Source: Fulvivirgaceae bacterium JP3-4 (GTDB lineage Bacteria; Bacteroidota; Bacteroidia; Cytophagales; Cyclobacteriaceae). From it: DNA of 64,000 bases. Where the stretch lies: the NCBI GenBank assembly GCA_029309925.1, contig JARKND010000001.1, forward strand, positions 868,001 through 932,000, read 5' to 3'. Below the pieces are notes generated by a model. The model searched no databases. It was not told the DNA's origin and was given only the letters and a program-made list of their open reading frames with translations. Positions 28,163 through 35,751 of this stretch are shown piece after piece (the first letter of the stretch is position 1; each line of letters opens with the position of its first letter). The position numbers were made by a program, and so were the translations under genes.

Positions 28163-29163
28163 ATCAGTCTTCTACGCCTTTTGAGGTAGTAATCAAACAA
28201 GATAAGACCGCTATACACGGTGTTTCTGTGGTAGGAGGGATAGCGTGTGTGTATATCAACACGTTTTACTTTATGCAAGCTGCGTTGCTTGATGAAATCC
28301 ACGTGGGCGCGAACAACTGCCGATGCGCTCTTGAATTTTCCCTGAAAGATAAAAAACAAGGCGGCTACCCAGTCGAGCACAAGCCTGAACGGCAGTTTAT
28401 ACCAGAGCTCTCGTCCGTCAAGATGCTTGTAGATTAAGATCAATCCGTTGCGGAAATTGAGATAGACTTTACGAGGATTGTCGTACCCGAGAGTGCCCGC
28501 TCCAAGATGATAGACTGAGCTGCTTCCGGCATACATAACTTTTTGAGACGTTCGGTGAATCTTCCAGCAAAGGTCAATTTCCTCCATATGGGCAAATAAG
28601 TCCTCATCCAGGCCACCAAATTGCCGATAGATGTTTGACCTTATGATAAAGCATGCACCTGTCGCCCAGAAAATCTCCCGTTCATCGTCATACTGGTGCA
28701 TGTCTTTCTCCACGTAATTAAAGATGCGTCCCCGGCAGAAGGGGTAGCCCAGCGCGTCAATAAATCCGCCACCGGCACCGGCATGTTCGAACTTTGTGCG
28801 GTTGCGATAGGAAAGAATTTTTGGCTGCACTGCCGCCACATCCGGTTGTGAATCGAGCATCGCTACCAAGGGCTGAAGCCAGCCATCAGTGACTTCAATG
28901 TCTGAATTCAGCAGCACATAATATTCAGCATTAATGGAAGCGAGAGCGCGGTTGTATCCTCCGCAGAAGCCGAAGTTTTTTTCCAGCGCAATAATTTTCA
29001 CCGAAGGAAACTGACGCTGCAGCAGCGCGAGGGAGTTGTCTGTCGATGCATTGTCTGCTACATAGATGTCAGCACCACTGGAATGCTGTATTACGGAAGG
29101 GAGAAATTCAGGTAGTAATTTTTCTCCGTTGAAATTCAGAATCACAACCGCAGTTTTCGTCAT
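28159..29163 (-). CDS. Family 2 glycosyltransferase
   Basis: The 334-residue protein has a GT-A fold: VVILNFNG at the start, VADNASTDNSLALL, and the sugar-nucleotide metal motif in YYVLLNSDIEV. ATGACFIIRSNIYRQFGGLDEDLFAHMEEIDLCWK is the acceptor-side region typical of rhamnosyltransferase-like GT2 enzymes. A hydrophobic patch near residue 260 may touch the membrane. The start overlaps the stop of ybaB by 4 bases. Donor and acceptor are unknown. Confidence 0.9.
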   Translation of the reverse strand: MTKTAVVILNFNGEKLLPEFLPSVIQHSSGADIYVADNASTDNSLALLQRQFPSVKIIALEKNFGFCGGYNRALASINAEYYVLLNSDIEVTDGWLQPLVAMLDSQPDVAAVQPKILSYRNRTKFEHAGAGGGFIDALGYPFCRGRIFNYVEKDMHQYDDEREIFWATGACFIIRSNIYRQFGGLDEDLFAHMEEIDLCWKIHRTSQKVMYAGSSSVYHLGAGTLGYDNPRKVYLNFRNGLILIYKHLDGRELWYKLPFRLVLDWVAALFFIFQGKFKSASAVVRAHVDFIKQRSLHKVKRVDIHTRYPSYHRNTVYSGLILFDYYLKRRRRLI

Positions 29164-29495
29164 CCCATCATGCCGCTAAGGTCGAGTCCGGGAATGTTAG
29201 GTAATAAGCCTTCTGTACTTTTCTTCATCTCTTCCTTCGCCTTCACTTCGGCTTCTTCTGCTGCTTTGTTGACCGCAGCCACCACGAGATCTTCAAGAAC
29301 ACTTTTATCTTCAGGCTTGAAGAGCACCGGGTCAATATCGAGTTGCAGCAGCTGACGCTTTCCATTCACCGTAGCCTTCACCATTCCTCCGCCCGATTCA
29401 CCGGTTGCCGTAATCTTCCCGACATTTTCCTGAGCTTCTTTCATGCGGGCCTGGATTTCCTTCATCTTGCCCATCATTTTCATCATATCGAACAT
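29160..29495 (-). CDS. ybaB: YbaB/EbfC nucleoid-associated protein
   Basis: Starting at the ATG at 29495 (MFDMMKMMGKM) the product has 111 residues, the family length; the frame upstream opens only with TTG. The pattern MKEIQARMKEAQENV, TATGESGGGMVKATVNGKRQLLQLDIDP and the Lys/Glu-rich helix are characteristic. YbaB dimers bind DNA without strong sequence preference. It is coupled to the glycosyltransferase gene downstream. Confidence 0.93.
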   Translation of the reverse strand: MFDMMKMMGKMKEIQARMKEAQENVGKITATGESGGGMVKATVNGKRQLLQLDIDPVLFKPEDKSVLEDLVVAAVNKAAEEAEVKAKEEMKKSTEGLLPNIPGLDLSGMMG

Positions 29496-29574
29496 AGTCA
29501 GCCTGGTTAATTTGTGATCGTTTTTAGACAACGAATATGCCGTAAAAATAGACGAAGGTTTTTAACCGAAAAAT

Positions 29575-31467
29575 TTAATTTTTTCGCAGGAGCAGCACTG
29601 AACCGGACTCCTTGATATGACGGCCTGCACGATCCTGGATCCGCACGATGAACGTGTAAGTCCCTTCCGGCATCTGATTACCTTTAAACGTTCCGTCCCA
29701 GCCTTCGGTTATCTCCGTGGTGGTATACATCAGTTCGCCCCAACGGTTAAAGATGCTTAGTTCAAACTCGTCAATAAACTGTCCGAATAAGTTGAAAACG
29801 TCATTCAGATTGTCGCCATTGGGCGTGAACGCCCGCGGATAAAAAAGATTTGGATTCTTGATGATGGTAATGCGGTTTGAGATAGAGGGTGTCACCCCCG
29901 CTTGCACAGGATTCGCGCGTACAACATATACCAGCGCCTGATGCAACAGATCATCCGTATTGTCTGTGAATGTTGTCGATGTGCCAGCATCGAATGTCTG
30001 AAGCAGCGCACCTTCAAGTGTATATTTCTGAACGGTATAACTTGCCACGCCATTCACCCAGCCGTTGTAGGGTGTCCAGGTTAAAGAGATGCCGTTGTCT
30101 TTCTCGAGCGTCCCCGTGAGTCGGATCGGACACACCTCGATGCTCGGATCACTCTGGTTGCCACAAACATCTTTGTACGAAATACGATAACAAGTCTCAA
30201 CATCTGTTGAATAGCTCTGATCAGTGTAGAAAGTTGTGTTTGTATTGTCGAGCGCGTTCAGCCCCTTGTTTATGAACTTCTGAATCGAATAAGTTTCGGC
30301 TGTAAATAACGGATTTGCCTGCCAGATGAGGTCAGCCGTAACGGTATTAACAACTGAAGATATGTTTTCGATTGCTTCCGGAGTGTCGTTGGAAATTGCC
30401 GTGCCGCATTTGATGAGCGAAGTGCTCTGACTTCCGTTCGGGTAATTTGTTGTGAGCTGATAGCAGTAATCCTGACCGCATCGAACATCCGTATCGATGT
30501 GCGGTGACACGACTGATGTCGTAATCAGGCTACTCCCGGAAGTCGTGCGTGTCACACGAAAGTTCGATACACCTGTTGTGCGTGTCTGCCAGTTCAGAAC
30601 GTTCTGATTGTTCTGGATGGTGAGATCGGTATTCGCACTGCAGATGACTTGTGAATACTGAATTTGCCCGGTGCACGGATTAACAACGCCAAGCCGATAA
30701 CAATAGAAGTTGTCATCCGCAGTAAGATTTCTGACTGTGTCAGCCGTGACATTGTAAAGTGTTTTCACTGTCTGGAATGACGGAGCATTGTTGGGTGCGA
30801 CTTCGAGCCTGTAAACGATGTTAGGCAGTCCGTTGAATGCGAGCCTGATTGACGATGCATCCAGCACGTTAAGCTGCGTCAATGTCGGCACCGGAAGCGT
30901 GGCCATGACATTGATCTGCTGCGTTGCTGACGCGCAGTTATCAATCGCATTGTCATTGATTCCGCGCACGCTTACATCGCGCACCCCGGGAGCAGCATAC
31001 ACATGACTTCCCCGCAGTGTGATATCACGCTGAAAAGTTACCTCCGGAGATCCGTCTCCGAAATTCACAATGTAATTTTCAAAGTTTGTGTCGGTGATAT
31101 TGATAGCCACCGTGTTTGCTGCACAGGTGTAGAGTTCAAAGGCAGGTGGCGTGTTCGGACTGACTACGATTTGAACGTCATCAAAACCTGAAGTTTGAAA
31201 AAGGATGCGAAACGAGTAGGTGCCGGGTTGTGTGAACGTGAACGATGTCAGATTTTGTCCAATCGAAGTCGACCCGTTGAAGAAAGCACAAGGCGTAGAC
31301 CCGTCACAGGCGAATGGAGCTGTATAGCCTGTTACTTTGATCGTCAGTGGAGCACATCCCTTGATCTGATCGACCTGAAACCGACCCAGCCGGCTGCTGA
31401 ACTGCGCCTGCGCACAGAGAGAAATCAGCAGAAACAAAAAAGTCGTTATCCGGGCCACAAATGTCAT
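29575..31467 (-). CDS. Secreted protein with type IX C-terminal sorting domain
   Basis: The 630-residue protein has a signal peptide ending in CAQAQ, then a PKD-like domain (GCAPLTIKVTGYT, YIVNFGDGSPEVTF), fibronectin III-like repeats (about 190-540), and a C-terminal gliding-motility-type domain (FYPRAFTPNGDNLNDVFNL, FELSIFNRWGELMY, WDGTFKGNQMPEGTYTF). That last domain is the type B sorting signal used by the type IX secretion system, so the protein should be exported and attached to the surface or released. Paired Cys residues suggest disulfides. Its start overlaps the hutH stop by 4 bases. Confidence 0.9.
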   Translation of the reverse strand: MTFVARITTFLFLLISLCAQAQFSSRLGRFQVDQIKGCAPLTIKVTGYTAPFACDGSTPCAFFNGSTSIGQNLTSFTFTQPGTYSFRILFQTSGFDDVQIVVSPNTPPAFELYTCAANTVAINITDTNFENYIVNFGDGSPEVTFQRDITLRGSHVYAAPGVRDVSVRGINDNAIDNCASATQQINVMATLPVPTLTQLNVLDASSIRLAFNGLPNIVYRLEVAPNNAPSFQTVKTLYNVTADTVRNLTADDNFYCYRLGVVNPCTGQIQYSQVICSANTDLTIQNNQNVLNWQTRTTGVSNFRVTRTTSGSSLITTSVVSPHIDTDVRCGQDYCYQLTTNYPNGSQSTSLIKCGTAISNDTPEAIENISSVVNTVTADLIWQANPLFTAETYSIQKFINKGLNALDNTNTTFYTDQSYSTDVETCYRISYKDVCGNQSDPSIEVCPIRLTGTLEKDNGISLTWTPYNGWVNGVASYTVQKYTLEGALLQTFDAGTSTTFTDNTDDLLHQALVYVVRANPVQAGVTPSISNRITIIKNPNLFYPRAFTPNGDNLNDVFNLFGQFIDEFELSIFNRWGELMYTTTEITEGWDGTFKGNQMPEGTYTFIVRIQDRAGRHIKESGSVLLLRKN

Positions 31468-32957
31468 TCTACAAGATCACTGTTTTTCAGGAATTTCTCA
31501 GCACGCAGCATGTCGTCATGAAGTATCCTGTCATCTTCTATAAACGGCACCACGGACCGGAAAGTATGCACCAGTTTTTCCAACGGACCGGAAGTTTTCA
31601 TCGGGCGTCTGAAATTCAGCGCTTGTGCCGCAGTGATCAGTTCTATTGCAAGAATTGAGTAAAGGTTGTTGACAACGCGGTAGGCCTTCGTGGCAGCATT
31701 GGCGCCCATGCTCACGTGGTCTTCCTGGCCATTCGATGAAACGATGGAATCAACGGACGCGGGATACGCCAATTGCTTGTTTTGACTTACAAGCGATGCG
31801 GCTGTGTACTGGGGGATCATTAATCCTGAGTTAATACCTGGATTCGCAACAAGGTAATTGGGCAATTCGCGTGAACCGGAAACGAGCTGATAGGTTCGTC
31901 TTTCAGAGATATTTCCGAGCTCAGACAAGGCGATGGTCAGAAAATCAAGTGCCAACGCAAGAGGCTGCCCGTGAAAATTCCCTGCCGAGATGATCGTGTC
32001 TTCTTCAGGGAACACGTTCGGATTGTCGGTGACACTGTTGACTTCAGTGAGAAAAACATTGGTGACATAGTCGATGGCATCGGAGCTGGCGCCATGAACC
32101 TGGGGAATACAACGGAAGGAGTAGGGGTCCTGCACGTGTTTCTTGGGCTGACGGATCATCTCACTGCCCTCCAGCGTTTTTGCGATGTCTGCTGCAACCT
32201 GCTTTTGCCCTTTGTGTGGACGAATATCATGCACCAGACTCAGAAAAGGCTCGATGCGGCCATCAAAAACATCCAGCGAAAGCGCTCCGATCAGGTTTGA
32301 CAATTTCAGTAAGCGCTTTGCATGCAGAATACACCACGTGCCGTAAGCACTCATGAACTGCGTTCCGTTCAGAAGCGCAAGGCCTTCCTTAGCTTCTAGA
32401 TGAATTGCTTCCCACGAAAATTTTTTGTTGATGTCTTTGGATGAGTACTTTTTTCCTTCATGGGCAACTTCACCTTCGCCAATCAATGGCAAAGATAAAT
32501 GCGCGAGTGGAGCAAGATCACCCGATGCACCCAGAGACCCCATTTCAAAAATGGTCGGATAAACATGCTGGTTGAACATGTCTATGAGTCGCTGGACCGT
32601 CTGGACCTGAACGCCCGAATATCCATATGCCAGCGACTGAACCTTGAGAAATAGCATCAGGCGAACAATCTCTGGAGGGACTTCAGCACCTGTTCCGCAA
32701 GCATGCGACTTGACGAGGTTCTCCTGAAGTTTTTCGAGCTGATCGTTTGAAATATTTCTGTTGTAAAGCGACCCAAACCCAGTATTAATGCCGTAGATCG
32801 GATTGCTTGTGCTTTTTACTTTTATATCGAGGTATTCGCGGCAGCGCTGAATCTTTCTTTTCGATTCCTCTGAGAGCAACAAAGAAATCTCCCCCGAGAA
32901 GACGCGTTTCAAATCATCGAACGAAAGCTGTCGGTCAGTAATGGAGTGCGATGCCAT
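31464..32957 (-). CDS. hutH: Histidine ammonia-lyase
   Basis: The enzyme removes ammonia from L-histidine to give urocanate. The 497 residues contain the Ala-Ser-Gly triad (A144-G146 in GASGDLAPL) that forms the MIO cofactor, GINTGFGSLYN, and the C-terminal SSNGQEDHVSMG region. It lies 3 bases downstream of hisS and overlaps the next gene by 4 bases. No hutU, hutI or hutG is nearby, so it either works with distant genes or is a related aromatic amino acid lyase. Confidence 0.88.
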   Translation of the reverse strand: MASHSITDRQLSFDDLKRVFSGEISLLLSEESKRKIQRCREYLDIKVKSTSNPIYGINTGFGSLYNRNISNDQLEKLQENLVKSHACGTGAEVPPEIVRLMLFLKVQSLAYGYSGVQVQTVQRLIDMFNQHVYPTIFEMGSLGASGDLAPLAHLSLPLIGEGEVAHEGKKYSSKDINKKFSWEAIHLEAKEGLALLNGTQFMSAYGTWCILHAKRLLKLSNLIGALSLDVFDGRIEPFLSLVHDIRPHKGQKQVAADIAKTLEGSEMIRQPKKHVQDPYSFRCIPQVHGASSDAIDYVTNVFLTEVNSVTDNPNVFPEEDTIISAGNFHGQPLALALDFLTIALSELGNISERRTYQLVSGSRELPNYLVANPGINSGLMIPQYTAASLVSQNKQLAYPASVDSIVSSNGQEDHVSMGANAATKAYRVVNNLYSILAIELITAAQALNFRRPMKTSGPLEKLVHTFRSVVPFIEDDRILHDDMLRAEKFLKNSDLVE

Positions 32958-32960
32958 TCT

Positions 32961-34325
32961 TCAGAATTGTTTGATGATTTGATCGATAGTGAGTTTCTGC
33001 TGTTCACCGTTAGTCATGTTCTTAAACGCCAGCGCTCCGGTACTCACTTCTTCAGAGCCAATAACGATGGTGAACGGAATCATCTTCTTATTCGCAAAGT
33101 CAAGTTGTTTTTTGATTTTGGAAAGATCCGGGTAAATCTCTGAAGCAATGCCTGCCTGACGGAGTTTTGAAAGCACACCAAGTCCGTAACGAAAACTTTC
33201 ATCATCGAAATAGCAAATCAGAACTTTGGAGGAAACCTGCGCATCCTTCGGGAAAAGATTCAATTCTTCCATGGCATCGTAAATGCGGTCAACGCCAAAA
33301 GAGAATCCCACACCGGAGAGATTTTCCTTATCGCCAAATGCTTTCGTCAGGTTATCGTAGCGCCCACCGCCACTTACGCTTCCTATGCTCACATTGTTGA
33401 TCTTCACTTCGAAAATGCAGCCCGTGTAATAGCTTAAGCCTCGCGCGAGTGCGACATCGAGTTCGACATTGGATTCATCAGAACCGTAATCGCGCAGGAA
33501 ATCAAAAACGAGGCGCAGGTCGCGCAGGCCCTTTTGTCCGGAAGCTATGGTCTCGAATTCCTTAAACAGCACAGCAAGCTTGTTGGTGTTGGAGCCTTTG
33601 ACGTTGAGGAGTTGGAATAACTTCGTCAGTGCATTTTCCGAAAAGTTTTTTTCGCGAAGCTCTTCCTTTACTTTTTCTTCTCCGATCTTGTCAAGCTTGT
33701 CGATGGCAACAAACATCGGTGTTTCATTTCCTGCAGCACCGATTGCTTCTGCAATACCATTCAAAATGCCGCGATGATTTATTTTGATTGTATAATCTGT
33801 AATGCCAAGCCCTTTGAAAACTTCCCTGATCATGAGAATGATCTCGGCTTCGCAGATCAGTGAGTCAGTGCCAACAACGTCAGCATCGCACTGGTAGAAT
33901 TCGCGGTATCTTCCCTTCTGGGGACGATCTGCTCTCCACACGGGTTGGATCTGGCATCGCTTGAATGGAAATGCCACTTCGTTCCGGTTCATGACAACGT
34001 AGCGCGCGAACGGAACTGTCAGATCGTAGCGAAGACCTTTCTCAGAGATATCGAATGTTAACTGTTTCGAGTTTCGTGTTTCGAGTTTGGTGGCATCTGC
34101 ATTCTTGAGGTAGTCGCCCGAGTTCAAAATCTTAAACAAAAGCTGGTCGCCTTCTTCTCCGTATTTTCCGGTCAGCGTAGTGAGGTTCTCCATTGCCGGA
34201 GTTTCAAGGGGCATGAAGCCATATTTTTGAAAGACCTTTCGGATGTTATCAAGAATAAATTGCCGTTTGGCCATTGTTGCCGGGCCGAAGTCACGCGTTC
34301 CTTTTGGTAGAGTTGGCTTGTCCAT
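32961..34325 (-). CDS. hisS: Histidyl-tRNA synthetase
   Basis: This class II synthetase charges tRNA-His. From the ATG at 34325 it has 454 residues, starting MDKPTLPKGTRDFGP. Motif 1 is around FMPLETPAMEN, motif 2 holds RYDLTVPFARYV and QPVWRADRPQKGRYREFYQCDADVVG, and the histidine-specific motif is LDVALARGLSYYTGCIFEV. Residues 79-88 (TKLETRNSKQ) are encoded by a 7-base periodic array in a stretch that varies between homologues. The gene leads an operon with hutH, an unusual pairing. Confidence 0.96.
   Translation of the reverse strand: MDKPTLPKGTRDFGPATMAKRQFILDNIRKVFQKYGFMPLETPAMENLTTLTGKYGEEGDQLLFKILNSGDYLKNADATKLETRNSKQLTFDISEKGLRYDLTVPFARYVVMNRNEVAFPFKRCQIQPVWRADRPQKGRYREFYQCDADVVGTDSLICEAEIILMIREVFKGLGITDYTIKINHRGILNGIAEAIGAAGNETPMFVAIDKLDKIGEEKVKEELREKNFSENALTKLFQLLNVKGSNTNKLAVLFKEFETIASGQKGLRDLRLVFDFLRDYGSDESNVELDVALARGLSYYTGCIFEVKINNVSIGSVSGGGRYDNLTKAFGDKENLSGVGFSFGVDRIYDAMEELNLFPKDAQVSSKVLICYFDDESFRYGLGVLSKLRQAGIASEIYPDLSKIKKQLDFANKKMIPFTIVIGSEEVSTGALAFKNMTNGEQQKLTIDQIIKQF
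34064..34091 (-). repeat. 7-base periodic array inside hisS
   Basis: The plus strand reads GTTTCGA, GTTTCGT, GTTTCGA, GTTTGGT in exact 7-base steps. It resembles the GTGTTTC/GTGTTCC units at 16816-16836. It encodes residues 79-88 of HisRS. Confidence 0.75.
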
Positions 34326-34403
34326 AAAAATTGGCCGCAATTTAGTCAAATAGTCTATTAGCCAACGCGCGAAAAGATGGTTCAAAACCCCAATTTCCGA
34401 GAC

Positions 34404-34434
34404 TTTACGAGTGTTTCGTTTCGAAATACCTTTA
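34404..34434 (+). promoter_or_regulatory. Candidate promoter of the small membrane protein pair
   Basis: TTTA (34404-34407), a 19-base gap, then TACCTTTA (34427-34434). Each box has one mismatch to TTTG/TAnnTTTG. It favours the GTG start at 34453 over the GTG at 34411. Confidence 0.35.
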
Positions 34435-34452
34435 TTTCAAATCAAGAGCATC

Positions 34453-34674
34453 GTGACTGACGAAAGGAAAGAACGAATACGTTTCAATACGGAAATGATC
34501 AAATTGTTAATGTTAGTCTTCCTTGCATCAGGAGGCGGGGTAATTTCGTTACTTTTGCAGGGCGTCTCTATTGGGCGTGAGGGTATTATCCTTGCGGGAG
34601 GAATGATGTTTGCCCTGGCTTCCGGAATATCCGCCTGGGTTGTTTATCGAAACACATCAAAATTGATTAAATGA
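34453..34674 (+). CDS. Small two-helix membrane protein
   Basis: From the GTG at 34453 the product has 73 residues; another GTG at 34411 would add 14. It has a charged start (TDERKERIRFNTE), then two hydrophobic segments (LLMLVFLASGGGVISLLL and GIILAGGMMFALASGISAWVVY) joined by a short loop. I do not recognise a family. Its stop overlaps the start of a 38-codon membrane ORF, so the two are probably made together. Confidence 0.6.
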   Translation: MTDERKERIRFNTEMIKLLMLVFLASGGGVISLLLQGVSIGREGIILAGGMMFALASGISAWVVYRNTSKLIK

Positions 34675-34787
34675 AAGAGTTTTTTGAATACGTGGTAATT
34701 ATTGTCGTGATGCTATCCGGTCTTATTCCGTTGGTGGGAATTCTGGTTGATCAACTAAAGCAGAGCAGACACCTCAACAAGCGTTAA
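34671..34787 (+). CDS. 38-residue single-pass membrane peptide
   Basis: The ATG overlaps the stop of the preceding gene in the arrangement ATGA. The product starts MKEFFEYVVIIVVMLSG, has one membrane segment of about 20 residues, and ends in a basic tail (KQSRHLNKR). The overlap and the hydrophobic, positively charged-tail composition support it as a real gene. A partner subunit of the upstream protein is the simplest reading; a membrane-active toxin is possible but has no support beyond size. Confidence 0.5.
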   Translation: MKEFFEYVVIIVVMLSGLIPLVGILVDQLKQSRHLNKR

Positions 34788-34813
34788 TATTCCAGTTTTT
34801 TTAATTGGAATCA

Positions 34814-34844
34814 CTTGTAAAACCGAAATTCCGCCTTATTTTTG
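34814..34844 (+). promoter_or_regulatory. Promoter of the 53-residue basic protein gene
   Basis: CTTG (34814-34817), a 19-base gap, then TATTTTTG (34837-34844), a full match to the -7 consensus TAnnTTTG. The start codon follows 23 bases later. Confidence 0.6.
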
Positions 34845-34867
34845 CGCTCCTTTTAATAGAAAAAGCC

Positions 34868-35029
34868 ATGGCAGTAACCAGACTTAAGAGAAAGAACCGC
34901 AAAGACAAAGCAAAAGCAGCGGTGAGACGTCAGACGTTGAAAAACCAGAATTTTCAGCCTGTAATGAAGATGGTTGACATCGAAAAGATCAAAGAAGAAT
35001 TCAAGGCTAAGGCTTCAAAAAAGGCTTAA
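34868..35029 (+). CDS. Small, very basic conserved protein
   Basis: From the ATG at 34868 the product has 53 residues (MAVTRLKRKNRKDKAKAAVR to a short Lys-rich tail). About a third of the residues are Lys or Arg, and a second half reads PVMKMVDIEKIKEEFKAK. Proteins of this form are common in Bacteroidota genomes and annotated only as hypothetical. The composition, the strong own promoter and the own terminator suggest an abundant nucleic acid-binding, perhaps ribosome-associated, protein; that is inference. Confidence 0.75.
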   Translation: MAVTRLKRKNRKDKAKAAVRRQTLKNQNFQPVMKMVDIEKIKEEFKAKASKKA

Positions 35030-35057
35030 TTCGCATTGTTTTGAATGATAATATCAG

Positions 35058-35084
35058 AAAAGACCTTCAAAAGAGGTCTTTTTT
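35058..35084 (+). terminator. Intrinsic terminator of the 53-residue protein gene
   Basis: AAAAGACCT (35058-35066) pairs with AGGTCTTTT (35074-35082) with a 7-base loop, followed by more T. Confidence 0.88.
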
Positions 35085-35148
35085 GTTTTCCGGCCGGCCA
35101 TCAGTTACCTATTAGGGAATTTCCGTATTTTTCTTGCAAAACCTCACT

Positions 35149-35727
35149 ATGGAAAACTTCACGGAATGGTGGGACGGCCTCAGTTTCTCCCTGGCCGCCT
35201 ATTGGACGATTGCCATTGTTTTCTCACTTTTCTTCATTCTTCAGTTAGTACTTTCAGCATTCGGTGGCGATGGCGTTCCTGACGACCTGCCCGATTCTGA
35301 AATTGCGGCAGACACTGGTATTCCCTTTCAGTTTTTTTCAATCAAGAACTTCATCGGATTCTTCACCATTTTCGGATGGGCAGGGATTGCAGCCCTCGAT
35401 ATGGGCTTTTCGGAAATGACAGCACTTGCCATCGCGATGGCTTCAGGCCTTGTGATGATGACGGTAATGGCTTCTCTGTTTTATCTTCTCGCGAAGGCCA
35501 ATGCCGATGGAACTCTCCAGATCAGAAAAGCGATTGGCGGTGTTGGCGAAGTATACCTCACCATTCCCAAACAACGCAACAGTATTGGTAAAGTCCAGAT
35601 CAATGTCCAGGGTTCGATAAGAACACTGGATGCGATGACTGATGATGACCAGGACATTCCGACAGGAAAGCTCATCACCGTCAAGGAGGTTGTCAACTCT
35701 AATATTCTGTTAGTCTCGTCACGTTAA
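35149..35727 (+). CDS. NfeD-like membrane protein
   Basis: From the ATG at 35149 the product has 192 residues. It has an N-terminal membrane segment (about 14-36), two or three more (about 62-118), and a soluble C-terminal beta-rich domain (IGGVGEVYLTIPKQRNSIGKVQI to the end) like the OB fold of NfeD proteins. NfeD proteins pair with flotillins or stomatins in membrane microdomains, and the flotillin gene follows after 24 bases. It probably recruits or stabilises the flotillin. Confidence 0.82.
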   Translation: MENFTEWWDGLSFSLAAYWTIAIVFSLFFILQLVLSAFGGDGVPDDLPDSEIAADTGIPFQFFSIKNFIGFFTIFGWAGIAALDMGFSEMTALAIAMASGLVMMTVMASLFYLLAKANADGTLQIRKAIGGVGEVYLTIPKQRNSIGKVQINVQGSIRTLDAMTDDDQDIPTGKLITVKEVVNSNILLVSSR

Positions 35728-35751
35728 TAAACCCTATTATTTCCAAACCCC

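Noticed and set aside
34671-34787. Calling the 38-residue peptide a type I toxin
   Set aside because: It shares size and hydrophobicity with such toxins, but there is no visible antisense RNA promoter and it is coupled to an upstream gene.
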